Assembly: GCA_947644195.1 (NCBI GenBank)
Contig: CANRZB010000018.1
Coordinates: 1 to 55,499, forward strand
Direction of reading: 5' to 3'
DNA from: an uncultured Clostridium sp.
GTDB lineage: Bacteria; Bacillota; Clostridia; Lachnospirales; Lachnospiraceae
DNA: 55,499 nt
In this document: in pieces, positions 1-7,758 of the stretch
How the letters are laid out: each line of letters opens with the position of its first letter
Numbering within the stretch: position 1 is the stretch's first letter
Translations under genes and position numbers: made by a program
The notes under the pieces: model-generated
Database searches by the model: none
What the model was told of the DNA's origin: nothing
Seen by the model: the letters and a program-made list of their open reading frames with translations, nothing else

Positions 1-59
1 GCCCAGCCGATTGCCGATGTGCTTTCCGCAGTCATAACGGTATTCATGGCGATACTGCT

Positions 60-960
60 CCACAAAAAGCTGAATGAAATGCAGAAACAAACTTTCGTAA
101 TAAGCACGAAAGACAATGACTAAATTGCCATATACCCCATTTGATGGACAAATAGAACGAATGGTATAATCTAATGGTCATCTTCTCTGTGTCATAACGA
201 CCATACAACAGCTCTGATTTCATTCTGGTCCACATGCTCTCACAGCGGGCATTGTCATGGCATCTTCCTCCTGCGCTGTTCATGCTTTGTCTTATGCCAT
301 ATTGGCAGGCCGCATCCCGGTATTTCTGACTGGTATACTGACTCCCTCTGTCACTGTGAATGACCGCTCCCCGGATGTCTGGATGGGCTTTGATGGCATT
401 TTCCAGCGTCTGTACACATAGTGGGGCTTTCATGTTCGTATCCATAGCCAGCCCGACTACACTGGCATCAAAACAGTCAAAAATAGCAGAAACATACAGT
501 TTTCCATTACTGGCTTTTATCTCCGTTATATCTGTTACGCATTTGGACAATGTTTTTCTGCCTGGAAATCCCGTTTTAGTAGATCCTCTGGTTTTCTGGC
601 TTCCCGGTCTGCTTTCGTGATCCCATTCGGTTTGTGCCTGGGATAATGGCTGATCCCGATTTCCTCCATGATACGGTAAACCGTGCGTTCGCTGGGAATA
701 TCTGTGTTTTCGGGATGTTTCAAGGTTAATGCCTGGTACATCCGGATGCGTCCGTAAGTGTCATTATATTCGTCCTCCATAAGTATTTCCATCATGGCGT
801 CTGCCAAGGGCTGATACTTCCATGGACGGTCTTTATTCACAAGATATTGATAAAATCCCTGTCTGCTGACATGGAGGATTCTGCAGCAGAAAGCAATATC
901 TCCTTTTCAATCGCCGTCTTTAGTTTTAAGAGCAATGAACTTCATTCTTTCATTTTTGCT
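60..960 (-). pseudogene. IS3-family transposase orfB, frameshifted
   Basis: This is the catalytic DDE transposase half of an IS3 element. Reading along the minus strand, SRQGFYQYL followed by NKDRPWKYQPL and YGRIRMYQAL (about 900-720) is the N-terminal HTH_21 part. The frame is lost near 540 at RDFQAEK and resumes in another frame at CVTDITEIKA. The core then shows VTDITEI (first Asp), HSDRGSQYTS (second Asp) and RCHDNARCESM (catalytic Glu). After DTEKMTI near 170 the frame shifts again; a weak match continues in the next frame as RSICPSNG and RAYYESL, where intact relatives read RRICSANGG and YYESL. Near 915 an upstream stop also breaks it. Clearly a pseudogene. Confidence 0.88.
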
Positions 961-1094
961 GACATCAGACGGCTCGCAGCGAAAAAAGCGCTGGCGTCCT
1001 CCAAAAAATCGTTTTCTTTTTTCAGACGGCGGATCTCCTTTTCCTGTTCCTTAACCTACTGTCGGAGCCGTATCCGTTCTTCATTAAGTGACAT
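942..1094 (-). pseudogene. IS3-family orfA C-terminal remnant
   Basis: A 50-codon minus-strand stretch matches the end of IS150-type orfA: a coiled coil with EKEIRRLKKENDFLED followed by ASAFFAASR. It contains a TAG stop after codon 12, and the DNA-binding N-terminal half of orfA is absent, replaced by the neighbouring recombinase fragment. In intact elements this protein binds the IS ends and is joined to orfB by programmed -1 frameshifting, which cannot work here. Confidence 0.75.
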
Positions 1095-1124
1095 GGCACT
1101 TTGCGGGGTTTGTGAGCCTGCTCC

Positions 1125-1637
1125 ACTCCGAATCTGGATGAGGCAACCCTCAAAGCAGCCTTCGTGGAAGCATTTAACTGGGTGCTGGGCAATAAAGAAC
1201 AGTATGTTGCCCAGTTTGAGAAAATGCTGCCGTTACTTGCCGATACTAGCAAACTGGAAAGGCAGCTGGTAGAAACTCAAAATAAAGACAGCCATCTGAT
1301 GAATAATCTCCGCCTTTATATGGAAGAAAACACAAGGCAGATCCAAGACCAGAAGGAATACAATCGCCGTTTTTCTGAATTGGATACAGAATGTAAAAAG
1401 GCTGAGGAGGAAATCGAGGCTATACAAAAAGAAATTTTGGCGCAATCGGGCAGGAAAGAGCAAATCCGCAGTTGCTTGGATGAGCTACGGAAGTGTGGAA
1501 ATATCATGGAGGAATTTGACCTTGGTTTATGGAACTCTATGGTCGAATCTGTGACGGTATACTCTGACAAGATACTGGAGTTCCAATTCCGGGATAGGAC
1601 GGAAATTTCTATATCTATGCCGGAAAAAACTAAATAA
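1125..1637 (+). pseudogene. Large serine recombinase, C-terminal fragment
   Basis: About 170 codons remain of the C-terminal part of a large serine recombinase of the type found on conjugative and mobilisable elements of Clostridia. The readable part starts at TPNLDEATLKAAF, upstream of the first usable start codon. It has the conserved zinc-ribbon-flanking helix (FNWVLGNKEQYV), a long charged coiled coil (ELDTECKKAEEEIEAIQ region), and the terminal FDLGLWNSMVESVTVY and FRDRTEI strands typical of the family's last domain. The catalytic resolvase domain with its active serine and the main DNA-binding domain are missing, so it is inactive. It marks the edge of a former integrated element whose other end is not visible. 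Confidence 0.85.
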
Positions 1638-1853
1638 AGCACCTTAGAAAGTACGCATTAACTGCGAGCAATTTAGTTATAGAGCCTACGGGAACAATTC
1701 CGTGAGCTTTTCTGCGGAAAAATTTACAACCAGATTTTTCTTAAAATACTGTTTATATTTAGCTCGTAAGATGTTATAATAAAACTAAGTGAAGTTGCGC
1801 ATATCCGCATTCATCTATGATAGATGTTTTAAATTTGAGAGGAGGAGATTAAA
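1638..1853. other. Intergenic region with candidate antitoxin promoter
   Basis: There is no coding signal here. A perfect -10 hexamer TATAAT lies at 1775-1780, about 75 bases before the antitoxin start, but the -35 element is poor (AT-rich around 1750-1757). A small inverted repeat (ACGG with CCGT around GAACAATT) lies near 1689-1704 just downstream of the recombinase stub; recombinase genes often end close to an attachment site, but no att core can be defined from one copy. Confidence 0.35.
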
Positions 1854-2114
1854 ATGAGCACCCTTCAAAACACAATCTCTATGATGCAAACTCTGCCAGA
1901 AGCTGATTTAATTAAGATCCAAGATTTTACAAGAAAACTTTCCAAGCGTCACGAACTTGAAGTAGCCGATGAAGCAGTCGGCAAGTTTTTACCGCCAAAA
2001 TCGCGAGAAGACATTTATAGAGACTTAGAGATTTCGAGGCAACAAGCAGCAGAGGGGAAATACCAGGAAGCTGGAGAGTTCCTTGCCGAGCTTAGGGCAG
2101 AGTATGGAATATAA
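1854..2114 (+). CDS. RelB/ParD-like antitoxin
   Basis: This 86-residue acidic protein is probably the antitoxin of a type II toxin-antitoxin pair. The ATG follows a strong GAGGAGGAG ribosome binding site. The N-terminal half (MQTLPEADLIKIQDFTRKL) is predicted helical; the C-terminal half (SREDIYRDLEISRQQAAEGK) is rich in charged residues, as in antitoxin tails that wrap the toxin. Its stop codon overlaps the start of the next gene by 11 bases, the usual coupling of antitoxin to toxin. I do not see a textbook ribbon-helix-helix or HTH motif, so the DNA-binding class is open. Autoregulation is expected from the family but not shown. It lies beside a recombinase stub. Confidence 0.72.
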   Translation: MSTLQNTISMMQTLPEADLIKIQDFTRKLSKRHELEVADEAVGKFLPPKSREDIYRDLEISRQQAAEGKYQEAGEFLAELRAEYGI

Positions 2115-2418
2115 AGTTGTCTTAACCAGCCAGGCTCAGCTGGATTTTAGGAACATTACCCACTATTTCCTCTATGAGCTTAAAAGCGAACAAGCCACGA
2201 TTAGTGTTACAGATGACATGGAAAAGACGATAGAACGACTTTCTTACATAGCTAGTGGATTAAAATTGTGTGATGATCCTAGGCTCCGTGACCTTGGATA
2301 CCATACAATACACTTTAAACGTCATAATTACTTTATGCTCTATCGTATACAGGATGACACGGTTTATGTCGATGCTGTTTATCACGATTTGCAGAATTAT
2401 GAAAGTTTTTTTGAATAG
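2104..2418 (+). CDS. ParE/RelE-family toxin
   Basis: This 104-residue protein has the compact RelE/ParE layout: an initial strand (MEYKVVLTSQAQLDF), two helices, then strands ending in YFMLYRIQDDTVYVDAVYH. The aromatic/basic cluster HFKRHNYFMLYRI corresponds to the family's active-face strand. ATG at 2104 is chosen because it overlaps the antitoxin stop (2112-2114). RelE members cleave mRNA on the ribosome while ParE members poison gyrase; the sequence does not settle which. The gene is intact even though most neighbours are broken, which fits selection by addiction. Confidence 0.78.
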   Translation: MEYKVVLTSQAQLDFRNITHYFLYELKSEQATISVTDDMEKTIERLSYIASGLKLCDDPRLRDLGYHTIHFKRHNYFMLYRIQDDTVYVDAVYHDLQNYESFFE

Positions 2419-2463
2419 TTTGTTCAATATAATGCTAAAATTGCTTTCTGAGCTACATTGTTC

Positions 2464-3543
2464 CTAGAGGGTATAGATTTCGCCTTCTGAAAACCAGCCG
2501 TTTGATAATGCTGTTTCTTTCACAGAGTTCACATTTTCTGTGTATGCAACAACCGCCAAACTTTTTTGAGCACGGGTGCAGGCAACATAAAAAAGACGCG
2601 CGGTTCTCATTATGCTTGTGTCTTTGCCTTCACGTTCATTTTTTATATCCGTTGGCGTCTTTGCCTTTGCTCCAAACAACTTTTCATAGCTAAACAAAAA
2701 GCCACGTGCTTGCGCATCATCCCAACCAGTATCATTTGTATCTTCGGACATCATGGAAGCTATTTTCTTTTCAGTAGCATCTTTGTTTGCATCGGCATTT
2801 ACAATAAACAGTCTGACAAATCCTTCTTCTGCATCAGATCTTGGCTTTTGTTCTTGGTTATCAACTGTTTTACGAATAGAGTTTGCTAATTCTACTATAC
2901 GGACGGCACTTCGGTAATTCATTTTCTTGACAGGTTTTGCCCAGTCATGAGGAATACAGTCAGCAAGATTATCCTTGCCATCATTATAGATTTTTTGCAT
3001 AGTGTCTCCGAACATTCCCACTGTAAATTGTCCTTTATATTTTTCACATATGGTTAACAAAACATCGACCAATTCCTTTTTTGTGTCTTGGCTTTCGTCA
3101 ATAAGCAACATAGGATATTTCGTGGTCAGAATATCTTGCATGGTAGGCTCTTTTGCAATAAATTCTGTACTCATTTTAACCACTTCACTATGACTAAGCG
3201 AATCAATCCCCACATTGTCTCCGTTTGGATTATAAGAAAATTTCTTTACCGTATCAAATTTTGCCAGCCTTGTTGTTTTTCGTTGAATTTCCTCAGCCCG
3301 TTTATCGAATGTTTTCCCAGTTTTTCCCTTTGCCTGTTTATCTTTAAGTTCCTCGATGTCTTTTTTAACGGATTGTGTAATCCATTCCCGAATGTCTTTT
3401 TAATATTTTTTAACAAGTTCCCATAAGAAGCTATGTATGGTAGAAACGGAGAATATCGGTTTATATTGCAGCCTTCTAGATATTTCATCACAGGCCGCAT
3501 TTGTATATGTAATAACAGCAATTTGCTTGCCGTTTAACAAGGG
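2464..3543 (-). pseudogene. UvrD/PcrA-like superfamily 1 helicase remnant (possible Gabija GajB-type)
   Basis: The minus strand encodes pieces of an SF1A helicase. Readable in order: motif Ia (AVITYTNAACDEI, about 3530-3490), FSVSTIHSFLWELVKKY, a TAA stop at 3400-3402 in the same frame, then motif II with Walker B (MLLIDESQDT), the motif III area (GMFGDTMQKIY), motif IV-like MNYRSAVRIVELA, and motif VI (LFYVACTRAQKSL). The Walker A motif that should precede motif Ia is missing, and the VHGxKGLEF-type motif V is also missing: the sequence jumps from SEDTNDTGWDD to ARGFLFSYEKLFG, an apparent in-frame internal deletion. Three independent lesions make it a pseudogene. Stand-alone helicases of this kind occur with OLD-family nucleases in defence islands, but no partner nuclease is present. 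Confidence 0.82.
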
Positions 3544-3625
3544 TCTTACGAGGAAAAAATATGACACTCCAATCTATATCATGAAGCAAACAAATAACTA
3601 CAGAGAGTGCATCAAAAATAACTAG

Positions 3626-3653
3626 TTGTCAAAAAGCCAAAAAGAAGTATAAT
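3626..3653 (+). promoter_or_regulatory. Promoter of the DUF3788 gene
   Basis: TTGTCA (3626-3631) and TATAAT (3648-3653) are separated by 16 bases, about 35 bases before the ATG at 3688. A strong ribosome binding site (ACGGAGGTAA) precedes the start. Confidence 0.75.
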
Positions 3654-3687
3654 AGACATACAAAAATGAATTTACGGAGGTAATATA

Positions 3688-4101
3688 ATGCTTGAAAATA
3701 TACCAACTCAATCAACTTTAACTGAATTGCTCGGACAACCTTTATTTGAAGTTTGGCAAAAATTATGTTCGGCTATTGATGAAAAATACGAAATGGAACG
3801 ATTATGGAATACTGGTGGTAAGAAGTGGACTTACGAGTATAAATATCGTAGAGGTGGCAAAACATTATGTTGCCTATACGCAAAAAGTAATTGCATTGGT
3901 TTCATGATTATCTTTGGGAAAGATGAGAGAGCAAAATTTGAAGATATCAGAGATACACTTTCTCATGCCGTTTGCAGGCAATATGATGAAGCAAAAACCT
4001 ATCATGATGGAAAATGGGTAATGTTTGAACCGACCAATACTGATGAATTTGAAGATTACATTAAATTGTTGTCTATTAAAAGAAAACCGAATCGAAAATA
4101 A
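3688..4101 (+). CDS. DUF3788 domain-containing protein
   Basis: A 137-residue soluble protein that I assign to the DUF3788 family, whose members are small cytoplasmic proteins of unknown biochemical role. Family-like features are the central KWTYEYKYRRGGKTLCCLY strand pair, the FMIIFGKDERAKFE segment and the C-terminal QYDEAKTYHDGKWVMFE block. It starts at an ATG behind GGAGGTAA and has its own promoter and terminator, so it is monocistronic. It is intact, unlike the helicase remnant upstream. Family assignment is from motif memory; no function is claimed. Confidence 0.75.
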   Translation: MLENIPTQSTLTELLGQPLFEVWQKLCSAIDEKYEMERLWNTGGKKWTYEYKYRRGGKTLCCLYAKSNCIGFMIIFGKDERAKFEDIRDTLSHAVCRQYDEAKTYHDGKWVMFEPTNTDEFEDYIKLLSIKRKPNRK

Positions 4102-4117
4102 TAGATTACCAATTGGC

Positions 4118-4168
4118 AAAAACCCCAAAAAGCATTTAAGATTTTCTCAAATACTTCTTGGGGTTTTC
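4118..4168. terminator. Bidirectional rho-independent terminator
   Basis: AAAACCCCAAAAAG (ending 4132) pairs with CTTCTTGGGGTTTT (4154-4167), leaving a loop of about 21 bases. A-run and T-run flank both arms, so it can stop both the plus-strand DUF3788 transcript and the minus-strand tpiA transcript. It separates the accessory patch from the core genes. Confidence 0.85.
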
Positions 4169-4191
4169 TAAGACTCCTTCCAAAAACCGTC

Positions 4192-4941
4192 CTACTTATA
4201 ATTGACAACCTTGCCAAAATCCGCTTTCAAGCTGGCGCCACCAATCAGTCCACCATCAATGTCAGGTTTCGCCAAAAGCTCTGCTGCATTTCCCGCATTC
4301 ATAGATCCACCATACTGGATCCGAACTGCCTCAGCGGTATCGGTATCATAGATCTCTGCGATCAGATCACGAATTCCCTTACATACTTCCTGTGCCTGGT
4401 CGGACGTAGCTGTCTTACCCGTTCCAATCGCCCAAATCGGCTCGTAAGCAATAACCATGCTCTTAACCTGGTCCGCCGTTACTCCTGCCAGATCTGATTT
4501 GATCTGTAGACGAATCCAGTCCATTGTGACACCCAACTCGCGCTGCTCTAATGATTCTCCACAGCACAAGATTGGCGTCAATCCTGCCTCAAATGCTTTC
4601 TTAACCTTCTTATTCAAGAGAACATCATCTTCTTTGAAATAATCACGGCGCTCAGAATGTCCCAGAATCACATACTTCACACCGGCATCCACCAGCATGG
4701 CGGCAGAGATCTCTCCGGTATAAGCACCGCTCTCCTCAAAATACATATTCTCTGCGCCCACTTCTACATTGGTTCCCTTAACTGCCTCTACAACCGGTAC
4801 AATGTCAATGGCAGGCACACAATAAACCACATCCACTTCTGGATTCACTACCAGATCCTTTAATTCATTAACCAGGGCAACCGCCTCACTCGGCGTCTTG
4901 TTCATCTTCCAGTTGCCCGCAATAATTTTCCTTCTTGCCAT
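4192..4941 (-). CDS. tpiA: Triosephosphate isomerase
   Basis: Interconverts dihydroxyacetone phosphate and glyceraldehyde 3-phosphate in cytoplasmic glycolysis. The 249-residue length is normal for the TIM-barrel family. Visible landmarks: N-terminal AGNWKMNK with the catalytic Lys, ILGHSERR with the catalytic His, [11 protein letters not shown] with the catalytic Glu (loop 6), and [17 protein letters not shown] phosphate-binding loops near the end. An upstream in-frame ATG at 4977 exists, but [13 protein letters not shown] at 4941 is preferred because it is preceded by AAAGGA at proper distance and matches the usual N-terminus. Last gene of gap-pgk-tpiA, ending in the bidirectional terminator at 4118-4168. 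Confidence 0.97.
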   Translation of the reverse strand: MARRKIIAGNWKMNKTPSEAVALVNELKDLVVNPEVDVVYCVPAIDIVPVVEAVKGTNVEVGAENMYFEESGAYTGEISAAMLVDAGVKYVILGHSERRDYFKEDDVLLNKKVKKAFEAGLTPILCCGESLEQRELGVTMDWIRLQIKSDLAGVTADQVKSMVIAYEPIWAIGTGKTATSDQAQEVCKGIRDLIAEIYDTDTAEAVRIQYGGSMNAGNAAELLAKPDIDGGLIGGASLKADFGKVVNYK

Positions 4942-4974
4942 GTTCCCGTCCTTTCTTATTCTGCAAAAATAACG

Positions 4975-5113
4975 CATGCCTCCTAGACTTAACTCATCAA
5001 AATTCTCCCCGATAACCTTCCTGTATTCGGGAAGAATGGCGCTTTCTCATTCTTCCACTGATTTAGTAAGTCTTAGGCAGGGTTCTTTCATGCCCTTAGA
5101 CTTAGTTCATCAG
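4975..5113 (-). promoter_or_regulatory. pgk-tpiA intercistronic A/B/A' repeat with alternative hairpins
   Basis: Read on the minus strand, arm A (5113-5089, starting within the pgk stop codon) is followed by arm B (5079-5058), which is its imperfect inverse. AGACTTA in B pairs with TAAGTCT in A, and the ends CTGAT/ATCAG and TGCC/GGCA also pair. A second, separate hairpin follows (GGAAGAAT with ATTCTTCC, 5056-5030). Arm A' (5000-4975) is a direct repeat of A sharing GATGA, TAAGTCTA and GGCATG, and sits about 35 bases before the tpiA start. B can therefore pair with A or with A', but not both. Candidate roles are attenuation, RNA processing or differential stability; none is proven. Confidence 0.6.
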
Positions 5114-6321
5114 ATATCGTCCGCTGCCACAACGCCTGGCAGATCCTTGCCCTCCAGGAATTCCAGGGAAGCTCCGCCACCAGTAGAGATATGGGTCATC
5201 TTATCGCCAAAGCCCAACTGATTACATGCCGCTGCACTATCACCGCCGCCAATAATCGTTGTCGCATCCTTCAGCGCTGCCATCGCCTTTGCCACCTCAA
5301 TCGTACCCGATGCAAAGTTCGGCATCTCAAAGCATCCCATTGGTCCGTTCCATACAACTGTCTTAGCGCCTGCAATGGCATCTGCAAATAACTTAGAAGT
5401 CTCTGGTCCAATATCTAAGCCTTCCATATCTGCCGGAATCTCCCCACGGCCCACCGTCTTAAAGTTTGCATCATTAGAAAAATCATCCGCAACCACGGTA
5501 TCAACCGGAATCAGGAATTTCACTCCTTTTTCCTCTGCCTTCTTCTCCATATCTAATGCATACTGCTTATAATCTTCCTCTAGCAAAGATTTCCCAACTT
5601 CCTCGCCATGGGCAGCCATAAAGGTATATGCCATACCGCCTCCGATTATCAGAGTATCCACCTTATCCAACAAATTCTCAATAACAGAAATCTTAGAGGA
5701 AACTTTAGCTCCACCTAAAATTGCCACAAATGGACGCTCTGGATTGTTTACAGCATTCCCCAGGAAGTCAATCTCTTTCTGCATCAGATAACCAACAGCA
5801 CAATCTCCGCCCTTCTTGCGGATGAATTCAGTCACACCTACGTTAGAACAATGTGCTCTGTGCGCAGTACCAAAGGCATCGTTGACAAAAACATCTGCCA
5901 GAGAAGCCAGATCCTCAGATAATGCTTCCCCATTCTTGGTCTCCTCTGCACGGTAACGTGTATTCTCTAACAGGACAACCTCTCCGTCCTTCATCGCTTC
6001 CACTGCTGCCTTGGCATTGTCACCAACAACATTGGCATCAGCCGCAAATTTTACCTCCTGGCCTAACAGCTCTGCCAGTCTCTTTGCAACCGGAGCCAGG
6101 GATAATTCTGGTTTTGGCTCTCCCTTTGGCTTCCCTAAATGGGAACACAAAATCACTTTCCCACCATCTGCAATCAGTTTTTTGATTGTTGGCAATGCAG
6201 CAACCAGACGATTTTCATCGGTAATAGTTAACTCTGCATCCAACGGAACGTTGAAATCACAACGAACTAACACTTTTTTGCCCTTTACGTTGATATCATC
6301 AACCGATTTCTTATTTAACAT
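5110..6321 (-). CDS. pgk: Phosphoglycerate kinase
   Basis: Transfers phosphate from 1,3-bisphosphoglycerate to ADP in glycolysis. The 403 residues match the two-domain monomeric family (about 390-415). Landmarks: [13 protein letters not shown] near the N-terminus (substrate-binding loop), [20 protein letters not shown], the [11 protein letters not shown] signature, [12 protein letters not shown], and C-terminal [22 protein letters not shown] nucleotide-binding loops. The start ATG follows GAGGTAGATTC. It lies downstream of gap with a 232-base gap full of stem-loops, and upstream of tpiA. Confidence 0.98.
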   Translation of the reverse strand: MLNKKSVDDINVKGKKVLVRCDFNVPLDAELTITDENRLVAALPTIKKLIADGGKVILCSHLGKPKGEPKPELSLAPVAKRLAELLGQEVKFAADANVVGDNAKAAVEAMKDGEVVLLENTRYRAEETKNGEALSEDLASLADVFVNDAFGTAHRAHCSNVGVTEFIRKKGGDCAVGYLMQKEIDFLGNAVNNPERPFVAILGGAKVSSKISVIENLLDKVDTLIIGGGMAYTFMAAHGEEVGKSLLEEDYKQYALDMEKKAEEKGVKFLIPVDTVVADDFSNDANFKTVGRGEIPADMEGLDIGPETSKLFADAIAGAKTVVWNGPMGCFEMPNFASGTIEVAKAMAALKDATTIIGGGDSAAACNQLGFGDKMTHISTGGGASLEFLEGKDLPGVVAADDI

Positions 6322-6367
6322 GAATCTACCTCTTTTCTATGATTTATTTCCTATCCCAGAACAAGAA

Positions 6368-6520
6368 AGAGTTTCGCAAAGCGAAACTCTCCGCCTCTCT
6401 CGGGTTGCTGTAAGCAACATATTCCCTGCCGCCAGAGTGCGATCCCCACGGAGTGTTTTTTATCGAATAGGAGGAATTTCCTATTCGATAAAAACAGATC
6501 CGGCCCTTTACAGACCGGAC
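6368..6520 (-). promoter_or_regulatory. Cluster of stem-loops in the gap-pgk gap
   Basis: Four hairpins are packed between gap and pgk. Positions 6497-6520 form a 7-8 bp stem around TCCGG/CCGGA. Positions 6457-6494 form a perfect 16 bp stem built on ATCGAATAGGA with a 6-base loop. Positions 6404-6418 pair GTTGCT with AGCAAC. Positions 6368-6390 form a perfect 10 bp stem (AGAGTTTCGC) with an AAA loop. None is followed by a T-run on the minus strand, so these are not classical terminators. Possible roles are mRNA processing or stability control that sets the gap to pgk ratio, or a small inserted palindromic element. Confidence 0.6.
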
Positions 6521-6553
6521 CCGCTTATGAGTCAAAACTATATTGATGATTGA

Positions 6554-7567
6554 TTATGCTAACTCTGAGAAATATTTAATGGTTCTTACCATCTGAGATG
6601 TGTAAGAGTTCTCGTTATCATACCAAGATACCACCTGTACCTCATACAGATCGTCAGCTACTTTATTTACCATCGTCTGAGTAGCATCAAACAGAGAACC
6701 AAATCTCATACCAATGACATCGCTGGATACGATCTCATCCTCATTGTATCCGAATGACTCGTTTGCTGCTGCTTTCATTGCTGCATTAACACCATCTACC
6801 GTTACATCACCCTTACATACTGCAGTGAGGATCGTCGTAGATCCCGTAGGGGTTGGAACACGCTGTGCAGATCCGATTAACTTACCGTTTAACTCTGGAA
6901 TAACCAGGCCAATTGCCTTAGCAGCACCAGTGCTGTTTGGTACGATATTTACTGCTGCTGCACGGGATCTTCTCAGATCACCCTTTCTCTGTGGACCATC
7001 CAATGTCATCTGATCACCGGTATATGCATGGATCGTTACCATGATACCAGACTGAATCTCTGCATATTTATTTAATGCGTCAGCCATTGGTGCCAGACAG
7101 TTGGTTGTACAGGAAGCTGCAGAAATAATGGTATCGTCTGCTTTCAGTGTCTCATGGTTTGTATTAAATACGATCGTAGGCAGATCATTTCCTGCTGGAG
7201 CAGAAATTACAACCTTACGCGCACCTGCATTGATATGTGCCTGTGCCTTATCCTTAGAGGTGTAGAATCCAGAGCACTCCAGAACAACGTCTACGCCCAG
7301 TTTACCCCAAGGACAATTGTTTGCGTCCGGCTCTGCATAAATCTTAATCTCTTTTCCGTCTACTGTGATGGAATCATCACTTGCAGATACCGTATCCGCT
7401 TTCTCATACTTACCCTGGGAAGAATCATACTTCAAAAGATGAGCAAGCATCTTAGGGCTTGTCAAATCGTTAATAGCTACTACTTCATAACCCTCTGCAC
7501 CAAACATCTGTCGGAACGCCAGACGTCCGATACGACCAAAACCATTGATTGCAACCTTAACTGCCAT
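6554..7567 (-). CDS. gap: Glyceraldehyde-3-phosphate dehydrogenase, type I
   Basis: NAD-dependent oxidation and phosphorylation of glyceraldehyde 3-phosphate. The 337 residues are typical of the homotetrameric enzyme. Features: Rossmann start [17 protein letters not shown], the catalytic cysteine in [14 protein letters not shown], catalytic His in the TIHAYTGDQ segment, phosphate-site sequence [19 protein letters not shown], and C-terminal [16 protein letters not shown]. The ATG follows a near-perfect TTAGGAGGATTTTGAC ribosome binding site. It is the first gene of the cluster and has its own strong promoter. The last residues FSELA mark a normal end. Confidence 0.98.
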   Translation of the reverse strand: MAVKVAINGFGRIGRLAFRQMFGAEGYEVVAINDLTSPKMLAHLLKYDSSQGKYEKADTVSASDDSITVDGKEIKIYAEPDANNCPWGKLGVDVVLECSGFYTSKDKAQAHINAGARKVVISAPAGNDLPTIVFNTNHETLKADDTIISAASCTTNCLAPMADALNKYAEIQSGIMVTIHAYTGDQMTLDGPQRKGDLRRSRAAAVNIVPNSTGAAKAIGLVIPELNGKLIGSAQRVPTPTGSTTILTAVCKGDVTVDGVNAAMKAAANESFGYNEDEIVSSDVIGMRFGSLFDATQTMVNKVADDLYEVQVVSWYDNENSYTSQMVRTIKYFSELA

Positions 7568-7671
7568 GTCAAAATCCTCCTAAAAAAATTATTTTTAATT
7601 CGATATTAGACCCTAGTATACTGACACATTGATAAAACCAAAACTACTTGTCTAATATTTACCCAAAGTCT

Positions 7672-7700
7672 ATTGTACCCAATTTGACTGTAAAATTCAA
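7672..7700 (-). promoter_or_regulatory. gap promoter
   Basis: On the minus strand TTGAAT (7700-7695) and TACAAT (7677-7672) are spaced by 17 bases, giving a leader of about 100 bases before gap. The surrounding sequence is very AT-rich. No CggR-type operator was recognised. Confidence 0.75.
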
Positions 7701-7758
7701 GAAAATTTTTGAAGATTTTACCAAAAAACTGTGAAAGAATTACTAATTCCCATGATTT

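Larger units (their letters stand above)
1..1113 (-). mobile_element. Degenerate IS3-family (IS150-like) insertion sequence remnant
   Basis: The minus strand carries, in order, the tail of an IS3-type orfA and a full-length but broken orfB, with the left end outside the window. The orfA tail has the leucine-zipper/FLEDASAFFA segment typical of the IS150 group. orfB shows the HTH_21 region followed by the DDE integrase core. At least one in-frame stop and several frameshifts interrupt both. On the right, IS-like coding stops around 1094-1113, and a plus-strand serine recombinase fragment becomes readable at 1125, so the boundary is abrupt. I could not identify terminal inverted repeats or a target duplication. 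It cannot be autonomous. Confidence 0.85.

Noticed and set aside
847-1272. Open frame of 141 codons on the plus strand
   Set aside because: It is the antisense of the IS3 orfA/orfB remnant joined by chance to the recombinase region; no family pattern and no ribosome binding site.
6457-6494. Perfect 16 bp hairpin read as a rho-independent terminator
   Set aside because: The flanking runs are T before and A after the stem on both strands, so there is no U-tract downstream of the stem in either direction.
6011-6553. 180-codon plus-strand open frame across pgk and the gap-pgk gap
   Set aside because: Shadow of pgk on the opposite strand running into the stem-loop region; no start signal and no protein-like composition.
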